Shown: positions 1 to 9,392, counted from the stretch's first letter. The stretch: 64,000 nt of DNA from an uncultured Sphingomonas sp. (GCF_937871615.1 NZ_CALMPA010000020.1:62001-126000); one strand, 5' to 3'. Translations and numbers: made by a program. The notes: a model not told the origin generated them from the sequence alone.

Positions 1-22
1 AGGGGATGCGGAAGGGAAGGGG

Positions 23-499
23 TCAATGCGACCCCGCCTCCTCTTTGCCCGCTTTGGCGGCGGCATTGCCGGCGGATGCGGCGGCCTTGACCAGCCCGTC
101 GAGCAGCGACTTCGCCTGGCTGCGCGCGGCTTCCTTGTTGATCCCGAGCGAATCGAGTTCGCTCTTGCCCGCGCTCTTGGCGGCGGCGATCGCCGAGGCC
201 GCGGTGGCGCCGACCCGCTTGCCGATCGGCGCGAGCAATTCCTTCTCGCGTTTGCCGCGCGGGATGACCGCCGCGACCAGCGCGCCGAGCGCCAGCCCGC
301 CGACGATCACGCCGATGGGATTGGCCTCAACCGTTTCGGCGGTGCGCTGTGCGGCGCTGCGGGCGCGATCGCGCGACGTTTCCACGGCGCCGCTGGCGCG
401 GGTACGGGCGTTTTCCAGCGCCGATGAGGCTTTTCCGCGCGCGGAATCGAGCCCATCGCGCAACTTGCCGTGAGCGGTTTCGGTGGGGGCGTCGGTCAT
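23..499 (-). CDS. Ala/Lys-rich single-pass membrane protein, function unknown
   Basis: A 158-residue protein that begins with a charged, Ala/Arg-rich helical region (about 1-58), then one membrane segment at about 61-80 (Gly/Ala/Val-rich with a GxxxG-like pattern), then an Ala-rich helical tail. This layout resembles the DUF883/YqjD class of inner-membrane proteins, but I cannot assign the family firmly. Its ATG overlaps the stop of the next upstream gene by ATGA, so it is the last cistron of a four-gene minus-strand unit with the DUF3618-like, holin-like and DUF883-like genes. The role is inferred only from context: envelope or stress physiology. Confidence 0.8.
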   Translation of the reverse strand: MTDAPTETAHGKLRDGLDSARGKASSALENARTRASGAVETSRDRARSAAQRTAETVEANPIGVIVGGLALGALVAAVIPRGKREKELLAPIGKRVGATAASAIAAAKSAGKSELDSLGINKEAARSQAKSLLDGLVKAAASAGNAAAKAGKEEAGSH

Positions 500-858
500 C
501 TCTCTGTCCTTTCCGCGCGAGGCGGGTGTTTGGCTGGTTCAACGCGCGCCGCGGGTGCCGGTTTCTCGCGGTCGCGACGGGATTTTCGGGCCGTGTCGAT
601 CAGCATGGCGATGTGGCGACGGCCAAGGAAGGCGGCAAGGAGCGCGATGCCGCCAGCGATCTTTCCGGGATGGCGCTTCGCCGCCACCACGCCGGCGTCG
701 AGCGCGCGCGCGCCGGTATCGTTGATGCGCCCGATCGCCTCCTGCGCGACATTGCGCGGGGCAAGCCGCGTCTGGAGCGCGCCAAGCGTCGCGGTCATCC
801 GTGCGCGCGCATCGGCGGCGCGGGCCTCGGCGCGATCGAGGGCGGTCGGCTCGCTCAT
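496..858 (-). CDS. DUF3618-like small membrane protein
   Basis: A 120-residue protein. An N-terminal Ala/Arg-rich amphipathic region (1-45), a helix containing the turn KRHPGK, a short hydrophobic segment (about 66-80) and a basic, Pro-rich tail match the general plan of DUF3618 proteins. The ATG at 858 was chosen because it overlaps the preceding stop by ATGA; longer upstream extensions read into that gene. It sits third in the four-gene cluster. The biochemical function of the family is unknown. Confidence in the gene is high, in the family name moderate. Confidence 0.8.
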   Translation of the reverse strand: MSEPTALDRAEARAADARARMTATLGALQTRLAPRNVAQEAIGRINDTGARALDAGVVAAKRHPGKIAGGIALLAAFLGRRHIAMLIDTARKSRRDREKPAPAARVEPAKHPPRAERTER

Positions 859-1199
859 GGCCGGGACATCCGCCGGGCGAGCCTGCTTTTTCCGAGGAGC
901 GCAAGCATCGCCGCGATCAGCAACGCCGCGCCGCAAACGATCGCGGTGGCTAGCCCGGTGCCGGTATAGGGGGCGATCGTGCCGATCAGCCCGACGAGCA
1001 GCGCGATCAGCGCGGCGAGCGCGAGCACCGCAGCCGCCGCGAACAGGATCGCGGCATCGCGAAAGCGCGCGATGCTGGTGGTGACGCGCGCTTTCATCAG
1101 GCCGATTTCGGCGCTGGCCACTTCCCGCGCATCGCCGGCAAGCTGGCCCACGAGGTCAGCGATCCCGGCGTCGACAGTCGGGCGATCCCCCTCCGCCAC
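855..1199 (-). CDS. Phage-holin-like superfamily membrane protein
   Basis: A 114-residue protein with an N-terminal soluble helix (about 1-45) that contains an acidic/basic motif around EVASAEIGLMKAR, followed by two membrane segments (about 47-72 and 78-102) and a short basic tail. This is the architecture of the putative Actinobacterial Holin-X / phage holin family, which in most bacteria is a chromosomal housekeeping gene rather than a phage lysis gene. No phage genes are nearby. It lies 3 bases after the DUF883-like gene and overlaps the DUF3618-like gene by ATGA, so co-translation is likely. Confidence 0.82.
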   Translation of the reverse strand: MAEGDRPTVDAGIADLVGQLAGDAREVASAEIGLMKARVTTSIARFRDAAILFAAAAVLALAALIALLVGLIGTIAPYTGTGLATAIVCGAALLIAAMLALLGKSRLARRMSRP

Positions 1200-1202
1200 G
1201 CG

Positions 1203-1691
1203 TCAGGCCCGATCGCGCTGGTCCAGCCCGGCGGTTAGCAGGCGGGCGACAACGAAGCCGACCGCCGCCGCCGCGCCGATCGCGACGCCGGGGCTTTTGC
1301 GCACCAGTTCGCGTGCGCTGTCGATCAGTTCGTCCACGCTCCTGTCGTTGAGTTGCGACGAAATGTCCTGCACCTTTCCCGCGGCGCTTCGGGCATAGTC
1401 GCCATATTGCTCGCCCAGCTTTTCGTCGACTTGCCCGGCGGCATCCGACAGCAGTTGCGAAAACTGGCCAAGCGCGCTGGATGCGCGCGCCTTGCCATCC
1501 TCCGCCATCCCACGCGCCTTATCGCCGGCCTGTTCGCGGAATTTGGCGGTATTGTCCGTCAGTGCCTGTTTCGCGCCGGAAAAGCGGCTGCCATCGCCGT
1601 TCTTGAGCGAATCGACCGCTTGCGCCGCGGCCTCGCCGGACGCGGGCGCCGCGTCTTGGTCGGTCATGGGCTTGAGCGGGGTATCGGCCAT
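1203..1691 (-). CDS. DUF883/YqjD-like membrane-anchored protein
   Basis: A 162-residue protein with a long charged, coiled helical region (about 20-135) and a C-terminal hydrophobic anchor (about 137-156) followed by a short basic end. This is the plan of the YqjD/ElaB (DUF883) family, whose characterised E. coli members are tail-anchored and bind ribosomes in stationary phase. That activity is not demonstrated by this sequence. The ATG at 1691 has an AAGGA-type ribosome site about 10 bases upstream. It is the first gene of the minus-strand cluster and diverges from eno. Confidence 0.8.
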   Translation of the reverse strand: MADTPLKPMTDQDAAPASGEAAAQAVDSLKNGDGSRFSGAKQALTDNTAKFREQAGDKARGMAEDGKARASSALGQFSQLLSDAAGQVDEKLGEQYGDYARSAAGKVQDISSQLNDRSVDELIDSARELVRKSPGVAIGAAAAVGFVVARLLTAGLDQRDRA

Positions 1692-1754
1692 CTTTGAAAT
1701 CCTTCCTTGGTCACCATGACAACCCCGTCCCATGCGCGGAGGTTCCATCGTGAA

Positions 1755-1783
1755 TTGCGGCCCGGCGGCGGCACGGTTAGAGG
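1755..1783 (+). promoter_or_regulatory. Candidate promoter of eno
   Basis: A -35-like TTGCGG (1755-1760) is separated by exactly 17 bases from a -10-like TAGAGG (1778-1783). The predicted start lies about 35 bases before the GTG start codon of eno, leaving room for the AGAAGG ribosome site at 1813-1818. This is pattern recognition only. Confidence 0.4.
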
Positions 1784-1813
1784 CAGCGCGAACCGCAATT
1801 CTCTCCATCGTAG

Positions 1814-3106
<1,293 letters not shown>

Positions 3107-3149
3107 AACAACTTGAATAACGGCCGGTTCCGCGCGACAAAGCTCGTTA

Positions 3150-3464
3150 ATGCGTCGCCGGCCGTCAACCTTTCTCGTCACACTGAAGCGCGCGGCCCTT
3201 CCGGCCGCCGCGCTCACGGTCATGGCGTTCTTCGGCATCTATGCCGTGGCGGGGCCGAATGGCGTGCTCGCGCTCGGCGATTACAAGCGGCAACTGGTAA
3301 AGCGCGAGCGCGATTATGCGCAACTCGATCAGCGCCGGCAGATGCTGCGCAATCGTGTCGCGTTGCTCGATCCGCGCCACGCCAATCCCGATATGGTTGA
3401 TGAACTGGTGCGTCGCGAACTGAACGTCGCACATCCTGACGAAGTGATCGTCCCGCTCCACTAA
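3150..3464 (+). CDS. ftsB: Septum formation initiator, FtsB/DivIC family
   Basis: A 104-residue bitopic division protein: basic N-terminus, one membrane helix (about 17-35), then a periplasmic coiled coil (about 43-70) and a short C-terminal tail with the NPD-VDELVRRELN pattern typical of alphaproteobacterial FtsB-like proteins. FtsB bridges FtsL and FtsQ in the divisome. Its position directly downstream of eno is the common alphaproteobacterial arrangement. FtsL and FtsQ are not in the window. Confidence 0.88.
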   Translation: MRRRPSTFLVTLKRAALPAAALTVMAFFGIYAVAGPNGVLALGDYKRQLVKRERDYAQLDQRRQMLRNRVALLDPRHANPDMVDELVRRELNVAHPDEVIVPLH

Positions 3465-3475
3465 GCGGTGTCGGC

Positions 3476-4873
3476 TCAATAACGGGTCTGGCGCAACGTC
3501 GGGATTTCGTCCCGTGTTTCGGCGAGCGATGGATTGCGGATCGAAGGGCGCAGCCGCGCGACGCTGCACAGCCCGGCAACCAGCGCGAGACCGGCGGAGA
3601 TCAGCGGCGGCACGTTGCCCGAACCGACGCCATAAGCGAGCAGTGCTGCAACCAGCGTCGCCCCCGTCGTCTGGCCGGTCAGGCGCACGGTGGAGACGAG
3701 CCCGCCAGCGGCGGCGGCGCGCTCGCGCGGGGCGGAGCCGATAATCAGCCGCGCATTGGGTGGCAGATAAAGCCCGAACCCCGAACCGCACAGCGCCATG
3801 CGCCACGCGATGTCGAAATAGCTCGGATGCACCGGCATGAACGCGATCAGCGTCAACGCCGTGATCGAAATCGCCATGCCGATCCCGCCGAGGATTCCGG
3901 CAGGAATACGATCGGACAGATAGCCCGCCAGCGGCGAGACGATCATATTGGTCATCGGCCAGGGCGCGATCGCCGCCCCGATCGCGGCTGCCGAAAAGCC
4001 CAGCGCCTGAAGGCGGAACGGGGTGGAGACCAGCAGCGTCATCGAGGCGGTGAAGGCGAGGAACCCGCCGAGCGCGCTCAACCCCAGCACCGGGCGCGCC
4101 AGCAGGTCGATCGGCAGGATCGGCTTTGCCGCGCTACGCTCGCGCCGGATGAAATATACGCCCACCGCGACGCCGGTGAGCGCGATCGCGGCGGACACCA
4201 CCGGGCTGTCGCCATGGACGCCGCTTTCCAGCCCGCCGATAATCAGCCCGAACATCGCCGCGCACATCACCGCGCCGGGAACGTCGAACGTCGCATGGCT
4301 TGGCCTGGGATCGGGAATCGCGCGGCCCAGCGCGAGGCTGAGCAACGCAAAGGGAATCGCGCTGGCAAACACCCACGGCCATGGCGCGAATGCCAGCACC
4401 AGGCCGCCGATGGTGGGCGCGGCGGCGGCTGAACTCGTCACCACCACCGAATTGATCGCCAGCCCGCGCCCAAGCTGATTGGCGGGATAGATTTGCCGGA
4501 TCAGCGCGGAGGCTACGCTCAGCACCGCCGCCGCGCCCGTCGCCTGCACCGCGCGCACGATCAGCAGGAAGGGCAGGCTTTTGGCGAAGAAACACAAGAG
4601 CGTCGCGACCGTGAAGATCAGTTGCCCGGCCTGATAGGTGCGTTTCAGCCCGATCCGCTCACCCAGCCCGGAAAAGGGCAGCATCAGCATCACCAGCATC
4701 ACCTGATAGACGGTGACGACCGATACGACCGAGCTTTGCGCTACCCCCAGATCGCGCGCGATCGTCGGCAGCGCGACATTGGCGACACCGCCGTCGATCA
4801 CGACCAGCGCCGAGCCGAACGACATGGCGGCGATCGCGAGATAACGCCGCGGATAGGGAAGGCCGTCGTGCAT
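3476..4873 (-). CDS. MFS drug/proton antiporter (EmrB/QacA type)
   Basis: A 465-residue integral membrane transporter. Motif C-like GSALVVIDGGVANVALPTI lies in the first helix, and the region around residues 85-95 reads LGERIGLKRT, an MFS motif A variant. About 12-14 membrane segments can be counted. By family it should export toxic organic compounds in exchange for protons, with unknown substrate. I chose the ATG at 4873 because the family homology begins just after it; an in-frame ATG at 4903 is possible. Its end lies 11 bases from the end of ftsB (convergent). It diverges from the WYL-like gene. Confidence 0.9.
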   Translation of the reverse strand: MHDGLPYPRRYLAIAAMSFGSALVVIDGGVANVALPTIARDLGVAQSSVVSVVTVYQVMLVMLMLPFSGLGERIGLKRTYQAGQLIFTVATLLCFFAKSLPFLLIVRAVQATGAAAVLSVASALIRQIYPANQLGRGLAINSVVVTSSAAAAPTIGGLVLAFAPWPWVFASAIPFALLSLALGRAIPDPRPSHATFDVPGAVMCAAMFGLIIGGLESGVHGDSPVVSAAIALTGVAVGVYFIRRERSAAKPILPIDLLARPVLGLSALGGFLAFTASMTLLVSTPFRLQALGFSAAAIGAAIAPWPMTNMIVSPLAGYLSDRIPAGILGGIGMAISITALTLIAFMPVHPSYFDIAWRMALCGSGFGLYLPPNARLIIGSAPRERAAAAGGLVSTVRLTGQTTGATLVAALLAYGVGSGNVPPLISAGLALVAGLCSVARLRPSIRNPSLAETRDEIPTLRQTRY

Positions 4874-5065
4874 GTGAACACCGATAGCGCCGATCGCGAT
4901 CATCGCAATCGCTCGGCGCGCCGCTTTTTTTTGGGAGAGGCGTATCGCCGATGCACCGTCTTGGCCCGGCTTACCGCATCGGGCAGCCGGTTGCGGGCGC
5001 TGCAAATGGTCTATTTGAGCCAGCGGCTTATTGGGCGAGCAACAAAATTAGCTGGCAAAGGTTAT

Positions 5066-5080
5066 TGCTGCATCGCAGCA
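5066..5080. promoter_or_regulatory. PhaR-type palindrome (CTGC-N3-GCAG)
   Basis: Perfect inverted repeat TGCTGC-ATC-GCAGCA. It contains CTGC-N3-GCAG, the form bound by PhaR, the regulator of polyhydroxybutyrate and phasin genes known in alphaproteobacteria such as Paracoccus. It lies 48 bases before the GTG of the 105-residue gene at 5128, in an AT-rich patch of an otherwise GC-rich spacer. That PhaR binds here is inference. Confidence 0.45.
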
Positions 5081-5127
5081 GGGCAATTAATATGACCGGC
5101 ATGAAGCTCAATTCCGAGGAGGATCGC

Positions 5128-5445
5128 GTGGCATCCGCCCCCCCGGCGGGTATGCCGGTCGTGTTCGAGGCTATCGTCAAGCGCCAGGCGCTGGCGGCGA
5201 CCTACAATCGCGGTGCGATCACTATCGCGCCGCATGTCGTTTATACCAAGCATGGCGAATTATATGTCGATGCGATCACGCTCGATCGCGACGGCAAGCC
5301 GCCGCGCGAGGAGAAGATCGGCGCGTTCAAGATCGCCGGGCTTGGCGGCTTGCGGATGACCCCGCGCCGCTTCGAGGCATCCGCGTTGTTCGATCCGTCC
5401 GAGGCGCGTTACGCCGGCGTGACGTTGCTCGCGATCGAGCGGTGA
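5128..5445 (+). CDS. Small orphan WYL-like domain protein
   Basis: A 105-residue protein, no signal peptide or membrane segment. The pattern FEAIVKRQALAATY, APHVVYTKHGELYVDAI and a later F resembles the core of a stand-alone WYL domain, a fold that binds ligands or nucleic acid in regulators. No helix-turn-helix is present. This family call is tentative. I prefer the GTG at 5128 because GAGGAGG sits 5 bases upstream; ATG codons at 5092 and 5101 are in frame but lack a good site. A PhaR-type palindrome lies upstream. Confidence 0.7.
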   Translation: MASAPPAGMPVVFEAIVKRQALAATYNRGAITIAPHVVYTKHGELYVDAITLDRDGKPPREEKIGAFKIAGLGGLRMTPRRFEASALFDPSEARYAGVTLLAIER

Positions 5446-5498
5446 GCGTTTCGCCGCTGCCCTGAAGACGCGGCGATATCCTTGCTGAAACGGGGCGC

Positions 5499-5532
5499 GG
5501 CCCCGGATGCCGCCAATGCCGCATCCGGGGCC
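5499..5532. terminator. Bidirectional hairpin between convergent genes
   Basis: A perfect 12-bp inverted repeat (5499-5510 with 5521-5532, 10-base loop) sits between the ends of the WYL-like gene and the glycine-zipper gene. The U-tract is weak on both strands, but the convergent position suits a shared terminator. Confidence 0.6.
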
Positions 5533-5540
5533 TTGTGCGT

Positions 5541-6074
5541 TTACTGGCAGCGGAGCGACGAGTTCTTCTGGTCGATCGACTTGCCCGCGAGCGCGCCCGC
5601 CGCGCCGCCCAGCAGCGTGCCGACGATGCGGCTGCGCCCGCCGTCAATCACATTGCCCAGGATGCCGCCCAGCGCGCCGCCGACCACCAGCCCGGTGGTG
5701 CCGTCGCTGCGCTTGCAATAATAGCGACCGTCGTTGCCGGAATAGACGCGCTCGTCCGCGCCCATCGCGCGTTCGCGATATTGCGCGCCCCCGCGATAGT
5801 AACGCGTGGGATCATAGCCGTTCTCGTCGCGCCACCCGTCATTGGGATTATAACCGTTGTCGACGCGCGGCGGCGGGGGTGGATAACCGCCCGGATTGCG
5901 CCGCGAAATCTGGATGTAGCGATCATATTCCTGACGAAACAGGTCAAGCTCGCGCCCGAAACGATCCTGCGCCGCGCGAAACCGTGCTTCATCGGCGGAG
6001 GATTGCGCCAGCGCGGGCATCGCGGCGGTGACGCTGGCGGCGACAAGCGCCGCGCCTAAAATCCGGGTAAGCAT
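5541..6074 (-). CDS. Glycine-zipper 2TM domain secreted protein
   Basis: A 177-residue exported protein. A signal peptide (about 1-23, ending AALAQ-like MPALAQ) is followed by a charged helix, a Pro/Tyr/Asn/Arg-rich linker with several GYxP-like repeats, and a C-terminal glycine-zipper region (about 127-165) with repeated GGxxG motifs such as GGALGGILG and GGAAGALAG. Proteins of the glycine-zipper 2TM/SlyB-like type sit in the outer membrane and are often stress induced. The ATG at 6074 has AGGGAGG about 9 bases upstream. Confidence 0.85.
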   Translation of the reverse strand: MLTRILGAALVAASVTAAMPALAQSSADEARFRAAQDRFGRELDLFRQEYDRYIQISRRNPGGYPPPPPRVDNGYNPNDGWRDENGYDPTRYYRGGAQYRERAMGADERVYSGNDGRYYCKRSDGTTGLVVGGALGGILGNVIDGGRSRIVGTLLGGAAGALAGKSIDQKNSSLRCQ

Positions 6075-6163
6075 TCTCGAAGACCTCCCTTGCCCAGGAT
6101 CGGGCGAAAGCAAATTATTGCGCGCCGAACGTATCTTTCCTGAACGGCGCGGAAAAAGGAAAA

Positions 6164-8479
6164 TCACGCGCTGGTGGTGACGAAACTGTCCATCACGCGC
6201 TTGCGCCCGGCGTGTTCGAATTCGATCTCCAGCTTGTTGCCTTCGATCTCGACGATCTCGCCGGGGCCGAATTTCTGATGAAACACCCTCATCCCGACAG
6301 ACAGATCGCTGCGCCCCTTGTTGCCGAGGCTCACCGATGGCGAACGACTTTCCACCACGCGGGTCGGCTCGCGCGTGAAGGTGCGGCTTTTCCATTCGCC
6401 GCCGGGCTTCGTTCCCAGATTGCCCGCCGCGCGCTGCCAGCCGGGGCCGCGCCCGGTGCCGCGCGAAACCTCGGCGAAGGGATCGCCCCGTTCGGACCAG
6501 TTGGCGCGCCACAGGCTCGCGCCGCCCGACATGGTGGTTTCCTGCTCGATATGATCGCCGGGCAGTTCCTCCACGAAGCGCGACGGGATCGAGGAGGTCC
6601 ACTGGCCGTAGATACGGCGATTGGCGGCATGAAGGATCGTTGCACGGCGGCGCGCGCGCGTGATCGCGACATAGGCGAGCCGGCGCTCCTCCTCCAAGCT
6701 GCGCACGCCGCCCTCGTCCAGCGCGCGCTGCGAGGGGAAGATGCCTTCCTCCCACCCGGCGAGGAACACCGTGTCGAATTCCAGCCCCTTGGCGGCGTGG
6801 ATCGTCATGATCGTCACCTTCGCCTCCGCGCGCGCGCCCTCATTATCCATGACGAGGCTGACATGTTCGAGGAATGCGCCAAGGCTTTCATATTCCTCCA
6901 TGGCGCGGGTGAGTTCGTTGAGGTTTTCCAGCCGCCCCGCCGCCTCGGTCGATTTCTCGGCCTGCCACATCGCGGTATAGCCGCTCTCGTCGAGAATCTG
7001 CCGCGCGAGATCGGGGTGGGAGAGATCGCACGCCATCTCGCGCCAGCGCGCGATATCGCCCACGAAGCTGCCCAGCGCGCGGCGTGCCTGCGGGGTCAGT
7101 TCGTCGGTGTCGAGGATGCGCGCGGCAGCGGCGCTCAGTGGTATCCCGTCGGCGCGGGCCAGTTGATGGAGCCGCGCGAGCGCCTTGTCGCCCAGCCCGC
7201 GCTTGGGCGTGTTGACGATCCGCTCGAACGCGAGATCGTCCGCCGGCTGGTTGACGACGCGCAGATAGGCGAGCGCGTCGCGGATTTCGGCGCGCTCGTA
7301 AAAGCGGAAACCGCCGACGATGCGATAGGGCAGGCCGATCGCGATGAAGCGATCCTCGAACTCGCGTGTCTGATGCTGCGCGCGGACGAGGATCGCCATG
7401 TCGTCCAGGCTCTTGCCGCCGCGCTGCGCCACCTCGATCTCGTCGCTGACGCGGCGCGCCTCCTCCGGCCCGTCCCACACGCCGATAACGCGGACCTTCT
7501 CGCCCGCGTCGATATCGGTCCACAAGGTCTTGCCGAGCCGCCCGCTGTTATTGGCGATCACGCCCCCGGCGGCGCCCAGGATATGCGGGGTGGAGCGATA
7601 ATTCTGCTCCAGCCGGATCACCTTCGCGCCGGGAAAATCGCGTTCGAACCGCAGGATATTCTCCACCTGCGCGCCGCGCCACGAATAGATCGACTGATCG
7701 TCATCGCCAACGCAGCAGATATTGCGCCGCTCCTGCGCCAGCAGCCGCAGCCAGAGATACTGGACGCTGTTGGTATCCTGATATTCGTCTACCATGATGT
7801 AGCGGAAGCGCTGCTGATAATGCGCCAGCACGTCGCGATTGGTCCTGAGGATGGTCAGCGCGTGGAGCAGCAGATCGCCGAAATCGCAGGCGTTCACCGC
7901 CCTCAGCCGATCCTGATATTGCTGATAAAGCTCGCCGCCGCGGCCGTTGCCGTAACGCTCGCTCTCCCCGGCGTCGATGTCGCGCGGGGTGAGGCCCTTG
8001 TTCTTCCATTCGTCGATCAGCCCGGCGGCTTGCTTCGCGGGGAAACGCTTCTCGTCAATCCCGGCGGCGGCGATGAGCTGTTTCAGCAGCCGCAACTGAT
8101 CGTCGGTGTCGAGGATCGTGAAGTTTGATTGCAGCCCGATCAGCTCGGCATGGCGGCGCAGCATCTTCGCCCCGATCGCATGGAACGTGCCGAGCCACGG
8201 CATCCCCTCCACCGCATCGCCCACCAGCCGCCCGACGCGTTCCTTCATTTCCCGCGCCGCCTTGTTGGTGAAGGTGACGGCGAGGATTTCGGAAGGATAG
8301 GCCCGGCGCGTCCACAACAGATGCGCGAGCCGCGCGGTCAGCGCCGCCGTCTTGCCCGTGCCCGCGCCGGCGAGGACGAGGACGGGGCCGTCGGTGGTCA
8401 ACACCGCATCACGCTGCGGCGCGTTAAGCCCGGTGAGATAGGGCGGTTCGTCTGGGGGCGATACTGGTACGGTCACCAT
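6164..8479 (-). CDS. uvrD: UvrD/PcrA-type superfamily 1 DNA helicase
   Basis: A 771-residue 3'-5' helicase for nucleotide excision and mismatch repair and for removing recombinase filaments. Seen: Q-motif region LNAPQRDAV, Walker A GAGTGKT (38-44), DEYQDTN Walker B/motif II, QNYRSTP motif IV region, TIHAAKGLEFD motif V and VAITRARRR motif VI. The C-terminal Tudor-like segment VGMRVFHQKFGPGEIVEIEG is typical of PcrA/UvrD. The ATG at 8479 directly precedes GTG; which is used is uncertain because the predicted transcription start is very close. A perfect SOS box overlaps the promoter. Confidence 0.95.
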   Translation of the reverse strand: MVTVPVSPPDEPPYLTGLNAPQRDAVLTTDGPVLVLAGAGTGKTAALTARLAHLLWTRRAYPSEILAVTFTNKAAREMKERVGRLVGDAVEGMPWLGTFHAIGAKMLRRHAELIGLQSNFTILDTDDQLRLLKQLIAAAGIDEKRFPAKQAAGLIDEWKNKGLTPRDIDAGESERYGNGRGGELYQQYQDRLRAVNACDFGDLLLHALTILRTNRDVLAHYQQRFRYIMVDEYQDTNSVQYLWLRLLAQERRNICCVGDDDQSIYSWRGAQVENILRFERDFPGAKVIRLEQNYRSTPHILGAAGGVIANNSGRLGKTLWTDIDAGEKVRVIGVWDGPEEARRVSDEIEVAQRGGKSLDDMAILVRAQHQTREFEDRFIAIGLPYRIVGGFRFYERAEIRDALAYLRVVNQPADDLAFERIVNTPKRGLGDKALARLHQLARADGIPLSAAAARILDTDELTPQARRALGSFVGDIARWREMACDLSHPDLARQILDESGYTAMWQAEKSTEAAGRLENLNELTRAMEEYESLGAFLEHVSLVMDNEGARAEAKVTIMTIHAAKGLEFDTVFLAGWEEGIFPSQRALDEGGVRSLEEERRLAYVAITRARRRATILHAANRRIYGQWTSSIPSRFVEELPGDHIEQETTMSGGASLWRANWSERGDPFAEVSRGTGRGPGWQRAAGNLGTKPGGEWKSRTFTREPTRVVESRSPSVSLGNKGRSDLSVGMRVFHQKFGPGEIVEIEGNKLEIEFEHAGRKRVMDSFVTTSA

Positions 8480-8480
8480 C

Positions 8481-8495
8481 GAACAGGTAGGGAAC
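8481..8495 (-). promoter_or_regulatory. LexA (SOS) box of the uvrD-type gene
   Basis: On the minus strand this reads GTTC-CCTACCT-GTTC, a perfect match to GTTC-N7-GTTC, the LexA operator established in alphaproteobacteria such as Caulobacter and Rhodobacter. It overlaps the inferred -10 hexamer, where a repressor would block RNA polymerase. uvrD-type helicases are SOS genes in other bacteria. Confidence 0.75.
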
Positions 8496-8512
8496 GAAGC
8501 CTCGCGGAGCAA
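8484..8512 (-). promoter_or_regulatory. Candidate promoter of the uvrD-type gene
   Basis: Minus-strand -35 TTGCTC (8512-8507), 17-base spacer, -10 TACCTG (8489-8484). The -10 is only 4 bases from the ATG, so the transcript would start at or within the first codons, implying a leaderless message (possibly from the GTG second codon) or a slightly different start. Confidence 0.45.
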
Positions 8513-8604
8513 GCGCGCTTTGGGCGAGGGCGCGCGATCAAAGGGGCTTGCGGCGCGACGCGGTTCGTGAGAACAAAATAAAAACACTGGCAGGAGAGAA
8601 TCGC

Positions 8605-9006
8605 ATGTCGATCACGGGCAAATGCCATTGCGGCGCGGTGACCTGGCGCGCCGAGGGCGAGCCGAAGCATCATGCCTTGTGCCATTGCGACGATTGCCGC
8701 CGCTGGTCCGGCGCGCCGATGGTCGGCTGGATCGCGTTTGACGATGATGCGGTGGTGATCGCGGGCGAGACGCGGGCCTATCACTCGTCGGAGAATGCGA
8801 CGCGTGAGTTTTGCGCGGCGTGCGGCACCGGGCTGTTCTACCGTAACCCGGTTGCGCTGCCGGGGATCGTCGATATCCAGTCCGGCACGATGGACGATCC
8901 CGAGGCGTTTCCGCCGGGGGCGCAGATCATGGTCCGGCATCGGCTGGGCTGGATGAAAGGCATGGGCGACCTGCCCGAATTCGCCACCTATCCGGGGATG
9001 GAGTGA
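8605..9006 (+). CDS. GFA / CENP-V domain zinc protein
   Basis: A 133-residue protein of the glutathione-dependent formaldehyde-activating (GFA) family. The zinc ligands are visible: CHCGAV near the N-terminus, CHCDDC at about 27-32 and CAACGTG in the middle. Only some members act on S-hydroxymethyl-glutathione, so the substrate is unknown. The ATG at 8605 has AGGAGAG 6 bases upstream. The next gene begins at its stop (TGATG), so the pair is probably one operon. Confidence 0.9.
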   Translation: MSITGKCHCGAVTWRAEGEPKHHALCHCDDCRRWSGAPMVGWIAFDDDAVVIAGETRAYHSSENATREFCAACGTGLFYRNPVALPGIVDIQSGTMDDPEAFPPGAQIMVRHRLGWMKGMGDLPEFATYPGME

Positions 9007-9392
9007 TGGCGGCGCCCGATCCGATCGCGGGCTGGCATGATTATATGCGCGCGCCATCGGCGGAGCGGCTGGCCGCGTTGCTCCATGAGGATTGCGTGTT
9101 TCAAAGCCCGGCGGTCCACACGCCGCAAAAGGGCAAGGCGCTGACGATGAAATATCTCCTCGCCGCCGCCGAGGTGCTGGGCGGCAAGGAATTTCGCTAT
9201 GTCGGCGAATGGCGCGGCGAGCGGTCCGCAGTGCTGGAATTCGAATGCGCCGTGGACGGCAAATACGTCAACGGCGTCGATATCATCGCGTGGGATGCGG
9301 ATGGCCGGTTCACCGGGTTCAAGGTGATGATCCGCCCGATCAAGGCATTCGAGGCGGTGGTGCCAAGGATGGCGGCGGCGCTGGCGGGGTGA
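9006..9392 (+). CDS. SnoaL/NTF2-like cone-fold protein
   Basis: A 128-residue protein whose plan (N-terminal helices with WHDYMRAPSAERLAALL, EDCVFQSP-, then curved strands with VLEFECAVDGKYVNGVDIIAWDADGRF-like pattern) is that of SnoaL-like/NTF2-fold proteins, which include isomerases, cyclases and steroid-binding proteins. No catalytic assignment is possible. Translation begins at the ATG whose A is the last base of the upstream TGA; GTG at 9003 is an alternative. Confidence 0.85.
   Translation: MAAPDPIAGWHDYMRAPSAERLAALLHEDCVFQSPAVHTPQKGKALTMKYLLAAAEVLGGKEFRYVGEWRGERSAVLEFECAVDGKYVNGVDIIAWDADGRFTGFKVMIRPIKAFEAVVPRMAAALAG

Noticed and set aside
855-1199. Holin-like gene as evidence of a prophage
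   Set aside because: No other phage genes; the family is a common chromosomal one.
4874-5005. Longer N-terminus of the MFS transporter, through the poly-A/T tract
   Set aside because: Family similarity begins at the ATG at 4873. The 8-base T run at 4925-4932 encodes only Lys-rich residues upstream and no ribosome site.
8563-8574. GTTC-GTGA-GAAC near the GFA gene as another SOS box
   Set aside because: It is an inverted form with a 4-base spacer, not the direct repeat with 7-base spacer used by alphaproteobacterial LexA.
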